A stretch of DNA of 64,000 bases from Gyromitra esculenta (Eukaryota; Ascomycota; Pezizomycetes; Pezizales; Discinaceae), in the NCBI GenBank assembly GCA_038503075.1, contig JBCAML010000018.1, forward strand, positions 992,001 through 1,056,000, given 5' to 3'. The notes beneath the pieces are model-generated. The model saw only the letters and a list, made by a program, of their open reading frames with translations, ran no database searches and was not told where the DNA came from. This document shows, one piece after another, positions 50,801 to 62,787 of the stretch (the first letter of the stretch is position 1; the number at the start of each line of letters is the position of its first letter). A program made the position numbers and the translations under genes.

Positions 50801-53177
50801 AATTGGTAGATCCGGTGACCGGAGTATTATCGGCTGCATCTTCCTAAAGAATAAATACCACTCATTCGCCCGCTGCTCTCGGAACTCGGGTCTTACGTGA
50901 CGATTGCGCCCATTCGAGGATACCCACGAGATGAATTTGGACGCAAATTGATCACACAGTCGGGAGATACTCGCAAAAATTTGCATTTGAACGAAAATTG
51001 CTACTGGTAAGGCTAAAAGTAATGTCTTAGGAGGGATATGTGTTTCTGAGAGAAATGATTCCAACCATTTAGGTATAGTTCAGTACATAGCAGGACGGAT
51101 GGCTTAACTTGGGACTTCCTGATCTGTTGGTGAGGGGCTGAACTGAAGAGAATACGTGTGTTCAGGGTTACCATATCCGGACTACCCTTCGAGCAACCGT
51201 AGCAACACTACCTAACACAATGCTAGAAGCTCCTAAGTTGCAATATTGGTCGGGGTTTTCTGATGCCGTCGGAACACTTTATAGAGACCTCGTTCTGGAT
51301 GCATCAATGATCGTAATCTCAGCTATAATTGATCGGCCGCTGAGTGAACTTGGATAATGATAAGGCGCATCTTCGGCCATGAGATTTTAGTGCATCACAT
51401 TAGTAAATCCTGGGAAAATAAAATAAAACAATTTTCCTCTTTGGTGAGGGTTCGCTAATATACTTTGTCGCCTCTCGCCATCCTAGGTGCCCCGTGTCGG
51501 ACACGAGGGGCATCATAAGCAGACCCTACAAATTCTAGAAGCTCTGTTCTTGGTTTGGTGGGAAGAGAATCTTGTTTGGTTTAGATACTAAATTATGCAT
51601 TTAATCAATGATTTGGAAGCCCAAAGGTACGGAAAAGCTAGAGGAGGTACATATATATTTAGGGAGTGGCGGTTCACGTCGACATTAAGGTACTGAACTC
51701 ATTATTTTCCCTAGGAATATATGTGTTCGCTTCACGTGAAACAAATCAATTGAGAATCACGACCAACAATTGGCATATTGACATATATCGGATCACCGAC
51801 AACACGGTTACAATGATTTTCCAACTGACGTGTCGTTATTCCAAGTAACATTGTCGATGTACATACAGCTACTTACCAAATAAAATTTCCCTAATCCTTC
51901 AAGTTGGCAAAAGCTCAGGCTGGTTGTCGTTTTTGTAACTGTTGTCTTTGTTGGCATACTTGCAGATGAGATATATCCTTACCGGGGAACTTGGATGCGG
52001 TCAACCGACAAGTCTGCAGTTGTCCATAAACCGATGTCAAATCATCTGCCAGCTACCGACACCGGCCACACGTATTTTCTGAAACAGCTTTTTGCGCGGG
52101 GTGGGTCTCAGGCCATCGGATAAGTTGGCATGATCATGCAGTCCGCGCCTCGGCCCAAGAGATCGATATACCCACGCACGTCTTGAGATATCTACTGCAG
52201 CATACCGCTGTCAGTATGAGAGTTAGGTAAATGGGGTGTGCGTGTTCGAATATGGGGTAATCCCGCGGGGAAAGTGTAAGTTGTTAGTATCTATAACTCT
52301 TTAAGCGGTAATATGGAATGGCGAGGGGTGTGGGAAGGGTTTATGTGTATTATAAATGTATGTTTTCATCTGAAAGATATATGCGATCAAACTTGCAAGC
52401 CGTAGCATTTAATGGGGAGGGTTTGAAGGGGATCTATCGATGCTCATGTTCGACTGAAATACCGAAAGGTTTATTTACCAGAGTGACCTTGGAGGCGGAG
52501 AGTTTGACGGGTTAAAGCAGTCCATATAGATATATTACATGTATGGTTTTCGTTTTTGTCAAATCATTGTTTCATTGTTTTTGTAAGGTACAAGAATGCC
52601 ACATGCTATATTACATGTACATGTATGAATGATGTATATATAAAGTCGAGAATCAAAACCTAACGTCTATGGAGGTTCAGCAAAAATAAGTAGCACTAAG
52701 GATGACGATACTTTACAAAACATAGAGAGAGGACTATGTAAAATTCGTAGTAGTAGTTTGCGTGAATAGGATTATACAGAAATATATACTACATGTATCT
52801 CTGCAGCTATGGCCAGTGTGGGGATAATACACGGACATGGGAGAATCTTCAGCCAACAAGCCTCCATCATAAACACTCACTCGGAATGCCATGGACTGCT
52901 GGTACCATGAGCGAACCCAACTCATCTCAGCTGCATATAATATGTCTGCTACCTCTACTAAGCCTTTGCCTGGATGTACGAAATATATATGTAATATTAT
53001 CCCTTCCCGGGCACAACACGTGTCACGTGATTCTCGTCTCGCAAGGATGATCGTTGCGGCGGCCAACAACATCACACGTAAACATCGCCTCTCCTCAACC
53101 TCATCCTCACCACCCTCTCGGTCTGGTGATATCATCTGGAGTCTAATCATCATCAGATATTATATATCAAAGTCATC
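47808..53177. other. 5.4-kb gene-free region between WOPR gene and NUR1
   Basis: I find no gene, RNA or transposon I can support here; short frames on both strands lack domains. Six TACATGTA palindromes occur (49958, 50674, 52536, 52612, 52618, 52790). (AAAAT)-like tails are seen near 49290 and 51420. Because the two flanking genes diverge, it is an upstream region for both. Confidence 0.5.
53023..53030. promoter_or_regulatory. TCACGTGA site upstream of NUR1
   Basis: A palindromic E-box core preceded by ACACGTG (overlapping CACGTG at 53017-53022), about 150 bp before the NUR1 start. Likely bHLH target by sequence; function inferred. Confidence 0.5.
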
Positions 53178-54891
53178 ATGCCTCGTCTTGTTCGCCGAGA
53201 GACTCTAGGCGAGCGAATCCGTACCGCGATCAATCCTCTCGACCAGGAAATGGCCTTCTCTACCTGGTTTAGCTCTATCGACTGGGATGGCTTCCAAAAT
53301 TCATTGGCAACGCCCATGGGCCTTTCCCTCAATATTCTGTACTTTATTGCCCGCGCAAATTCGGATGCTAGCAGCCGGCGGCGTGGTGCGGATGATGTTC
53401 TACGGCGCAGTGCCGTCGACAGAATGGACGGGTGGGGTGCGGCGATATCTTATTCCGTATGTGTTTCATCAAGTGCGAATAACGCTGGGGGCGGTGACAT
53501 GTTCGCATGTCGACCTCTCTGTAGACAGTTTTACGATGAAGAGGAAAGCTTATTATTTTGTTTCTCGAGCACGCAGTTATGGTTTCTTTCGTGGGTTTTA
53601 GCATTCGGGAGTTTAGCGAATTCCATCTATTGCTTCATAAAGAAAAGGCGGTACCGACTGTTCCAGAATAGTATTGAGGTAATTTGTGCCAGGTGCACTC
53701 TTTACATACGGGTCATACAAGTGCTGACTTGCCACCTAGCTTGAACCGCAAACTCCCTCCGCTCGTCGTGTGCGGGTCGACTCTTCCCCAAGCGATTCCC
53801 CTATGCGTCTCATTGGAAACCTCCTTGAACCCCTACTTGATAGACCTGAATCTCGACAACACCCAACCGAGGCCCATGATGTCTGGGAAGTTGCCATCTG
53901 GGATCCTACTCCTCTCTCGCTCCGTGTCTTCGCCCTCTTCTCCCCCGCCCACGTCGCTGTCTACTTCCTTTCCTTTCCTATCGTCTCGAGCCCTTCATTC
54001 TATAGCTCAGTCCTTAATGGCTACCCAACACCCACAGCAAATCCCTATGCAACCATCTTCACTGTTCTCGTCACACAAATTCTCCTTTCCGCCCAGCTCA
54101 TCTATGTTCAGAATTCCTTCCGTCAGCAGGGTAAAGACAACGCGCTAATTCAAAAAGAGGTCATGCACGAATATGATACTAAATTCGTGGCTCCTCGTCT
54201 CAACACCATCAAGCGTGATGTTGGGGTGCAGACTCGCGACTTCGAAACGGGGACAAAAGGTAGTGTGGACTGCTACACACCCAGCTTCACTAGACAAGTA
54301 CTTAAGACGGCGCCCAATCCAAACCATACCGATTTCACGACGCAAAATCAGCTGTCCCCGTTTAAGCGTATGCCGGTTACACCCTCATCGTCCGCATATA
54401 ACTCACCATTACCAAATAGAGTATCTCTCTATCAACCACAATTTGGGACTGCCAGCGTGAAACGCACTGCATCCTCCGGCACCTCAATGCGTGGCGGTGA
54501 TGGCAGCAGCTTCGACGAAGCGACCAGTAGTAGAAGCAGAGACACAAGTTATGGAAGTAGTAGCACACGCAGGCCCGCGTACGGCAATCTAAGTAGGGAT
54601 GGGTCTTTTGACGAGGGTGCCACGAATAGAGGGCGAGACGCAGGCTACGCGAGTGGGAGCTCAGCGCCCATATCATTTGAAGACCCGAATGCAGGCCCTA
54701 GAGCACATCTTCCGAATTCAAATGTTGGCATGCACGGCCTAGTCAATATGAGTAGCGAGTATAGTAGGAGCTTGAGTCCAAGCAAGATGGGTAGTCCGTT
54801 GAAGAAGGGATCGACGACGAGAGGGAGCACATATGCGGGGAGCTTAGGGACAAGTATAGGGACGCCGGGGAAGAGAAATCGGCAAGGGTGA
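53178..54891 (+). CDS. NUR1: NUR1-like nuclear rim membrane protein (DUF2418)
   Basis: Two exons, 53178-53678 and 53740-54891, with a 61-bp phase-0 intron; 550 aa. Family marks are MPRLVRRETLGERIRTAINPLD, KRRYRLFQNSIE, PSARRVRVDSSPSDSPMRL, VWEVAIWDPTPLSLRVFALFSP, and KDNALIQKEVMHEYDTKFV. About four membrane spans are visible (around MGLSLNILYFIA, LWFLSWVLAFGSLANSIYCF, FALFSPAHVAVYFL, TVLVTQILLSAQLIYV). The tail is Ser/Arg-rich and disordered. In yeast Nur1 pairs with the LEM protein Heh1 at the inner nuclear membrane and tethers rDNA and silent chromatin. A roughly 50-residue Cys/Ser-rich insert before the second span (about residues 95-145) is not something I expect in the family and may hide an unspliced intron. 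Confidence 0.88.
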
Positions 54892-55307
54892 TAAAGGGAT
54901 GTGGGAAAATCTGGGGAGTTATTTGAAGTGCTCGTTATTATCCGCCACTGAATCAAATTGGATTGGTAATAGAGATGAATAATAGGGGGATTTGCCGCTC
55001 TTTTGCTACGTTAAACTGTTGCTTATCTTTTGTTGGTTTTGGGTGTTTAAGGTGTTATTGTTGGTATTTGGGATCGGAAATTCGGATATGTGCCATGCAA
55101 TTTTGCGATGGTCTAACGGATTTCCTTCTATTTTCTCTTCTCTGTTGTAATTATATTCCCCCCCTTCTCTATCCTCTTTTGCACCGTCAGAGAGGATCAT
55201 GCCGTCCTATTTTAATTCTGGGTCATATTCAGTAGAAGATAATGTTTGTAAAATAGCAAAACTCCAATGTCCAGGCCTTACGCCCAAAGTGTTATCTACA
55301 TGAACCG
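54892..55307. other. 416-bp convergent gap NUR1 / HIT gene
   Basis: T-rich on the + strand; presumed 3' regions of both genes. Nothing else seen. Confidence 0.5.
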
Positions 55308-56081
55308 CTAATCTAACTCAGCCTCTCTAATTTCCTTTGCTAACCACGTGGCCTCCTCCTCCATAACCTGCTCCGTCCTAGGTTTCCTATCCTCATCCGC
55401 GTGAACGGTTGGAAATTTGGGCCTCTTCATCGATACCGTGCTGTCCGCGGTGGTAAGGCCTGGATTTTGTGCTTCAAGATAGTTGCGTGTAAGATCACCG
55501 TCGTCAGATTCGAGCATGGTGTAAATCTGGTCCTCCTTTTCGAGATCTTGGTATTGACGTGGGATGATGTGTGTATGGACGTGGGCGACTCTAGGTGGGG
55601 GGTGAGCCAATAGGTATGCGTATATGTGGGCGGGGAGGGTATGGGATGGGAACGAACGATTGGCCAGCAGCAATGCCGTCTTGCATGGCGATGTTCAGAG
55701 CATCGGCCTTGTAAATCTTTTCGACTGCTTTCCCAATCCTCTGAACGGTGAGGAAGAGATCCGTTACCTATATTCGTCTGTTACCCTGAAGCTAGATGAA
55801 CCGTCCTTCAGCAGAAGGGTAGAGCAAGATAGGGTACCTCTTCGGTAGAGAGATCCTTTAACCGTGACACGACACGGTTGGGGCAGACAAGGACATGTCC
55901 TGGGAGTAGTGGCTTTAGGTTCACAAGAGCGAAGGAGTGTGCAGTGCGGTAAAAGACCTATGAGGTTCAGGTGGTCCAATCAATTTAAGTTGCGAGGGGA
56001 AGTCTGCCAGGTACGGTGGGGAGGGGATACTTGAGATGTAACCAAGAAAGCGCCGAAATAGACAGGCTTTACCGCTGCCAT
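55308..56081 (-). CDS. HNT2: FHIT-type HIT hydrolase (Ap3A/Ap4A hydrolase)
   Basis: Four exons: 56031-56081, 55838-55957, 55658-55767, 55308-55590; 187 aa, introns 67-73 bp. It splits bis(5'-adenosyl) triphosphate to AMP and ADP. The histidine triad reads HVHTHII at residues 97-103, with His99 the expected nucleophile, and is created by splicing across 55591-55657. Upstream signature pieces are [37 protein letters not shown] and [13 protein letters not shown]. The C terminus ([15 protein letters not shown]) matches the family helix. Unspliced, the exon 4 region reads into an intron-encoded Pro/His-rich stretch that should not be kept. Confidence 0.93.
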
Positions 56082-56544
56082 CCTAGGCTGAGAGGAGAGG
56101 CTGCGAGCTTAGGTTAGGAATAGCAAGTGCAGTAATAATTATATGTAGGAGCAGTTGTGGGTAGCTGTGGTAGTAATTGTGGTAGTAATTGGAAGCGGCG
56201 GTGCTTGGTTGTGCATGGGGGCAACGCTACATGTATTGGATGCAGAATGCGGGGACCAGCATGCCAAGAATTGGTAGCATCGAGTGATCAGTTGAGATTC
56301 TCTGCTGTGGATGTCTTTTCTCACAAAGGCGGCCACCATTACCACGTGTACTCGATTGTCCTCTTGCTATTTTGTAGAATGCAATTTAATTAAAAGCGGA
56401 TTCTAGTATCTCTTGGATTCAATCCAATAGCCTACTCCAACGATCAAGATAGAAAAAGACCCCAAAATAGTAGAAACTTCTACAACTCTAAACTCATGTA
56501 AATGGTCTAAACGCCTTTGAAGCCCATGGCTTCTCACCTATTAT
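56082..56544. other. 463-bp gap upstream of the HIT gene
   Basis: Holds the HIT gene promoter and the RAD4 3' region, with one TACATGTA at 56228. No gene seen. Confidence 0.5.
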
Positions 56545-59500
56545 TTATCTCCTCTTTACTCTCTTTCTATTCTTCCGTTTTTGGTCCCCCCCGTCGTCGC
56601 CTGAATCATCACCGTTGTTGATAAAATATTTACTTTGCCTTTTTTCGGCCTCAATAGCAGTCTTTCTCTTCGAAACTCTTCGTGTTGCAGCATTAGGCGT
56701 TCCTATATCTGGTGTTGAGTCAAAGTATGGTGTCTCGCTGGTCTCTGGCATCCTGGTTTTCCGGTCTGGCGTAACTTCGGTGATCGGAATTTGAACTTCA
56801 ATTCTCGGCTTTGAGCGCAGTTTCAAGTTCTCCGTTTCGCTTGGGGTCTCCAGTGACACATTTTCTAGATCAGATAAAGCTACCGGCCTCTTGTCTTCAG
56901 GTGAATTATTTGATGCAATACTGCCCATGAAATATGCTGATCTAACCTCTGGCGAGACAGTCGACTGCTCCATATCTTGCTCTGAACCGGGCCTGGTGGC
57001 TTCCCTGTTATATTTATCCTTCTGCATCATCGTATCCCTCAATGGCATAGTACCCTTTCGTTGTGGCGAATTGGCTGATTTAGCAAGTAAGTCATCATCT
57101 CGCCTGGTGTTAAGTTCGTTTTCGCTATTAAGAATAACCTCAAAGCCACCAACATCCCCTACAACTTCCATTTCTTCTCCATCAAAGAAGCCGCCCATAT
57201 CGACTTCATCCCCATCATCTCTGAAAAAACCCCCTTCTATTTCATCGCCCCCATCCCCCCTAAAAAAACCCCCGCCCTTTTCCACCTCATGCCTTTCCCC
57301 CTCTTCGTCCTTTCTATAAGAACGATTTCCCCTCACTTGATGCAATCTCTTGACAGCAAAGGGGTTCATGTCAACCGCACTATCATCCGCATCTCCATAT
57401 TCCTCATTTAATCTTGTTACGATTCTTAGCCCCATCAAAAACCTTCGCCACATCGCCAAAGCCGCCTTTTTCTTTTTTCCGTCTGCTCTCTTTTTTCTCT
57501 CCTCTTCCGCCCTCCATGCATCTCGTAATAGATCCCCATTTTCCTCTGTAACGATGATACCTTCAATCATGGGTACCGCTCTGTTCTTTGTAGATAATTG
57601 GGCTTCTGTCAGCTACAAGATATCTTGATTTCTCTTGGGGCGCGTGATATACTTTTGAACTCGAACCCTGTCACAGCCTCGGCATAATCAATGTCTAGCC
57701 CCCGCGCCAACTTCGCCAAGCCTTTCAAGGGTAAATGCACCGCTCCAGGTGGGATCATTGACGAGACATAGATGTCGATGTTTCCAAAAGAATTTCGTGG
57801 GATCTTACCGTTTACAATCGGGGGCGGATTATAAAGCCTGTAGATAACAATAATTAAGAACTACACGAGGTCAGAAAGTGAAAAGGAGGAGCGGAAACCA
57901 ACTCTGTTTGCTCCTCACTATAGAGTCCCTGCATGACAGTTTCACCACCTCTGACTGCTTCCGCAATCTCGCGTTTCCGATTCAATGTGGCGGCCCGGGG
58001 CTTGACACTCTTCAATGGTTGCTGGCCTTCCCTAATAACTCTGCCCTCCCTATACCAATTTTCGACGGTTTTGCAGATAGCAATATCATCCTTCAAGTAG
58101 ACTTTTTCCTCTTTAACCTTGTCGCCTTTACCAACTGTGAATGTTTTGACATGGCTCTTTCCCAGCCTCACAGCTTCATCGCGTCGGAGATGTCTCTCTA
58201 ACACATAACTTTAGGACCAGATTAGCTCTATATACGCAAATCAGGAATATAATAACGTACTCTAGATTATTTCTATAGTAACTAATGCTCTCCCTTTGTT
58301 CCCCCTTTACTTTCTCGGGGTTTGAAATGAATACTTGGAATTCTTCGTCTTCTTGCTTTTCCCTCTCCGTCCTCAAATTTTCTGGTGTCCGATAGCCCCC
58401 CATAACAGCTCCAAACCAATCCCGCTCATGCGTTGTCACGATCTTTCCCTCGTGGCTATAGATGGGGACTTTTGTAACAGGTATCCTAAACCCTTTCGTT
58501 TTCCCCGGGAAAACGTTTTTGGCGAGATACTTAACGGTAACATCTTTTGCCGTCCCCGTTGAAGCATACGCAATTACATAGGCGATAACTTGCTTTGAAT
58601 CTGAGGCCTTTCTCCCTTTAGGTTCAAACTTCGCTAGAAGGTCTGAAGAAACCCCAAGAACAGTTAAAATCAGAGACTCCACAGTTATCCACTTGCCACT
58701 TGTGCGAGAGTAGACCTCCGACCAAAATATTGGGTAAGGGAGATCTCTATCGTATGTCGGCTTTTTGGGTTCTATCAAAATTTCCCTCCGTTATCATTTA
58801 GCGCTTAACAATATATATATAAAAGAGTGTACATACTACGAGGTAAATTTGGGATACTTGTATCGCTTTCACAGTCTTCGTCATCCTCACTCTCTTCGCT
58901 ATTCTCCGCAGTTTCCTTACCCTTACCCCGACGGCTGCCCTTCCTGCTAGCTTTGTTTGATTTTCCTTTGGTCTTTTGCTTCTCAGATGGCTTCGCCGCG
59001 CTAAATCTCTCGCGCTCTGTGAATCCAAATCCTAACGGTTGTAGTGAGAAGATCATCCTTGTCTCGAGCCCAATCGCTCTTAAAAGTGCCGTAAAAAGTA
59101 TGGCTCCAGTATCCCGACTGCCCTTACACTCTGCGGCTAACATCCTAAACCGTTCTAGGCTCTCAATCTTCTCGCCGTAACTCTTGAAAACAGTATACGT
59201 TTCCGCGCCGTTTTGCCCTCGATTCCCAGTTGTAAACAGAAACTTCTCATCTTGTTCCTTCTCAATCTGAAACTGTGATAATGTTTTGTATCCGTTCTTC
59301 CTCATTCCTTGACTGTCGACTGTAAACTTTTTTTTCCACCAATGAATCAAGGTGCCCAGAAGTTTCAATATTGGATCTGTCACGCCTTTGACCACAGCCT
59401 CTTTATCCGATTTTTTTCCCTGCCGAGCCTGGAACCTTTCAACATCTTTCATGATACTTGGTGTAAGATGTGATAACATTATGGCGTGGAGCTCTAAGTC

Positions 59501-60115
59501 AGAGATCCAACTGTTACGGATTGCGCCGTGAAAGAGTAGTAGTTGGACATGAAAACAATGTGTCATTACACGTGTTCGACGCTCCTGAGAAGAGGCCCCC
59601 TTTTTTTTGCCAACACTAAAAACGTTAGAGTCGGGTTACATGGCTAGTCTAAAATTTCTCAAAAATGGGTGGAGTGATGGCTCTTACATCGGGACCTCCA
59701 CTTTATTATCATCCAGCGTAAGTTGCAAATCACCCTTTTTCTTTGAAGATGATGCGCCAGTTGTCGGAGCCAGCTCAATAGTGGTTTGGAATACATCTTC
59801 CCATTCCATCTCTTCCTCATCGTCGTGGTCTTCATCATCACTGCCATCCTTTCCATCAGTTCTCTCCTCTATAGCCTTCTCTTTGCCCTTCAAACCTTCG
59901 TTATCGCTACTAGGTTCTGTCAAACTCGAGTCAGAATCCTCTATCTGCCCATTTGTTAAAGATGGAAACATGCTAGTTTTCGTCTTTTTAGTAGCCGATA
60001 GAGGTTTCATATCCACGTCGGGCTGGTCTCGGACTGGCAATTTAGTTTTGCTGTTTTTTCTCGGAGTGACCGAAGTAGACCCGAAGGGATTGGGGTTGAC
60101 GCGTTTTGGGGGCAT
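56545..60115 (-). CDS. RAD4: RAD4 / XPC, DNA damage recognition for nucleotide excision repair
   Basis: Six exons: 59688-60115, 58837-59615, 58261-58771, 57903-58208, 57653-57837, 56545-57605; 1089 aa, phases close. The start is MPPKRVNPNPFG. The order is: acidic head; RRTRVMTHCFHVQLLLFHGAIRN; the transglutaminase-like fold (GAILFTALLRAIGLETRMIFSL, PYPIFWSEVYS); BHD1 (YVLERHLRRDEAV, WYREGRVIREGQQPLK); BHD2 (GLYSEEQTELYNPPPIVNGK, IPPGAVHLP); BHD3 (LARGLDIDYAEAVTGFEFK, VPMIEGIIVTEENG). A charged tail rich in Asp/Lys follows. Rad4 with Rad23 flips damaged bases and recruits TFIIH. The second exon carries an Arg/Lys-rich insert (GKSNKASRKGSRRGKGKE). The exon 4 donor is GTTGGT, the same weak donor as MTR10 intron 1. 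One donor choice (58836 versus one codon earlier) is ambiguous and changes a single residue. Confidence 0.93.
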
Positions 60116-60761
60116 TTTAAACACTCTGTTGTTCTAAGTTCTTGTCAGGTATCGAGTACGGCGAATTGTGCGATACCCTTTGGCTCATAGCACCACTCGC
60201 GGATACGGAAGACGCGAGAATGAAGTCACGTGAATACATATATTACGTCAGTCCTGGTAAGCACTGCCCCTGCACTAAATGTCACTCGAGACACCGCCCA
60301 TGCAGAACGGACGCTTTATTGTTTATTATTCCATTCGGCACATTCAATCCTTAGGTTGTAGTACTCTTCGCACTACAAAGCAAACTAAATCAAAATCAAA
60401 ATCACCAAACACTACAATCACAACTTAAACTAAACCCAAACCACACAATGCAGAACGGACACCAACACATTCGAATAAAAAAAACACTACCGTTTGGGAC
60501 TATTCTTCGAATTTAGGTGGTACCACAGCCTAGAGTATATGCCAGTATCTATCAAAGATTGGGAAATTCTGTCGGCTTGAGCCGCATGAGCGCCAAGAGA
60601 TAACTCAATGCAAGTGTAGCGGGGTTAGGGAAACGTCTAGAAACACCCAACCACACCCCAAGATGTGGTGAACGCGTTCTGCTACAACTCCCCCGAAACG
60701 ATAAATAGTCTAGCTTAGATACTCAAACAAACTACAATCGAATACTAGCCCCTCCATCGAT
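60116..60761. other. 646-bp divergent promoter region RAD4 / NUDC
   Basis: A shared upstream region with a TCACGTGA site at 60226-60233. CA-rich sequence (AAATCAAAATCACC, ACACTACAATCACAAC) lies near 60390-60480. No gene seen. Confidence 0.5.
60226..60233. promoter_or_regulatory. TCACGTGA site between RAD4 and NUDC
   Basis: An E-box palindrome 111 bp upstream of the RAD4 start and about 530 bp upstream of NUDC. Third occurrence of the same octamer in a promoter in this window. Confidence 0.5.
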
Positions 60762-61485
60762 ATGTCCTCCTCAGACACTCTCTCCGATGCTGAACTCAAG
60801 GCTGCTGCCGCAAAGCAAGCTGCCGAACAAGCCGCTCTTCCATACAAATGGACCCAGACCATCGCAGAGGTTGATATCTCTGTCCCTGTCCCATCAGGGA
60901 CCCGAGCCCGTGATCTCATCGTGGAGATCAAGTCCCAATCCATCAAAGTTGGGTTGAAGGGGAAGGAACCCATAATAGAGGTATACTTATATTACCCATT
61001 GCTTCATTTTAACACCTCGGCCACATTAAATAACAAGGCAATAAAAAATTATCAATACTAAGATGATTTCTTTAGGGCTCTTTTCCAAAGCGTGTCACAG
61101 CTGATGAATGTACTTGGTCGATTGAAGATCAAAAGTTCGTCTCGATCCAACTCGAAAAAGTTAATAAAATGGAGTGGTGGGAACATGTCGTCACCCATCA
61201 CCCCAAGATTGACACCACAAAAATTACGCCTGAGAATTCTAGTCTGAGCGATTTGGATGGCGAGACAAGGGCAATGGTAGAGAAGATGATGTATGATCAA
61301 AGGCAAAAAGAGATGGGTAAACCGACGAGCGATGATCAGAAAAAGGCAGACATGTTGGAGAAGTTCAAAAAACAACATCCAGGTAAGTTATTTGCAGGGG
61401 GGTTTTTTTTTAATGAGTGACTTCTTGGTTTACTGAGGTTATCTGGGAAACAGAGATGGATTTCTCGAACGTGAAAATGGAGTAA
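60762..61485 (+). CDS. nudC: NUDC, nuclear movement protein (CS domain cochaperone)
   Basis: Three exons: 60762-60980, 61076-61382, 61454-61485; 185 aa, phases close. A short N-terminal helix rich in Ala/Lys precedes the p23/CS fold ([76 protein letters not shown]). The C-terminal helix ([19 protein letters not shown]) and the final MDFSNVKM motif follow, recovered by splicing the last 32 bp. NudC was found in Aspergillus nuclear migration; it aids Hsp90 in stabilising dynein-pathway proteins such as NudF/LIS1. The length equals that of fungal orthologs. Confidence 0.95.
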
Positions 61486-62270
61486 GGTACAGGAAGGGTT
61501 GGAGAGGTGGAGAGATGATGTTACAGCCCTAGCCGCGAAGAATTGATCTAGATCAGTGCGAAGACTATCCTATACTATTTCACCTAATGATTAAGTCACC
61601 GCACTTCGGCACCTGTGACTCGAGCTCCCTGAAGACCCGCCACTATGACCTGGCGAGCTTAGTTAATTTGGCGACATCTTAGTGCTGATACGCGATCTAG
61701 ATCAGAATTTATTCGGTTTTTCTTGGTGACACCTTATCAGCCTTAGGGATGTAAAAAAACGTAAAGAAACTTATCGGTTCTAATTACTACTCTTTCCATA
61801 GAACAAAGCGACACAATATACCCATACAATGTTCCCATTGCCCAGCTTAGGAGGGAAATGCGAGCACAATACAGAAATTTCATCACGATGGAGAGTATTA
61901 CGAATACATGTACGCACTTGCCATAGAAGATCTTTGATGGCTGCATTTATACATGTATGCATGCTTATTACATGTACACGTATCTAGTGAAGAGATACAT
62001 AAACGAACGAAGAGCACATGTAGGTTTGCTTTTAAAATCAGTTAGTTAGTGATTATAGAAGAACTTCAAGACATCACGCCATACGAAGATAACATCATCT
62101 ATATCTGACCCAGGAACATATATCAATTCAAATTCCCCAGCTCTCCATGATCCAAGGGAGGTCCGGGTTTAGGCACTAAACGGAAAACGTCCTGTACTAA
62201 CTTTTAAGAACGGTATGTTGCAAAATTGGAGCCCAAATGGTGAGAAACCACGCTTCCTCCGTTCTCTTTT

Positions 62271-62522
62271 TGTTGGATATATATATACTTCCTAGTCAAG
62301 ACTTTCCATTGGTTTATCATGTTTCTGTTTCCTCGCTAGTTTCTATAGGGTTTGCCCTATATAGGGACTCTCCTGCCTACTGGGAGATACCCTATATGTT
62401 AGCTCCATATAGACTCGCTGGCAGTATATATATAGGGCTTCCGGACCCTTCTACAGTTTTTCTTTATCTCAACCTCTTTAGCGCTACGCTCCGGTACACA
62501 GATATATTCATTATCTTTAACA
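62271..62522 (+). repeat. Copia-like solo LTR 2
   Basis: It starts TGTTGGATATATATATAC and ends TTATCTTTAACA, homologous to the copies at 41977-42249 and 62528-62787. The left flank CTTTT and right flank ATTTT differ by one base, consistent with an old duplication. Confidence 0.8.
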
Positions 62523-62527
62523 ATTTT

Positions 62528-62787
62528 TGTTGAGAATAATGAATAAATTCGTATATCTGAGCTGGATAAATTGAAAAGAAGAGAAAGGGAAGAATCAAGC
62601 ACGGACATCAAGCCCCTATAGATATACTCCTTATAAAGCCACATAAGCCGGGCTATAGGAGGTTCTTTGGGCGTCGAATATATCGGCCCGAGCAACCCCT
62701 ATAGTAGTTAAAGCTTCTGGCCGAACCGATATCCCGTCGGAGGACGTGAACCCTAGGAAGCCTATAGATATATATGATATATCCAAA
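62528..62787 (-). repeat. Copia-like solo LTR 3, back to back with LTR 2
   Basis: The minus-strand start is at 62787 (a decayed TTTGGATATATCATATATA) and the end TTCTCAACA at 62528. It shares GGCTTCCTAG and CGGGCCGATATATTCGACGC with the copy at 41977-42249. ATTTT occurs on both sides (62523-62527, 62788-62792). Only five bases separate it from LTR 2. Confidence 0.8.
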
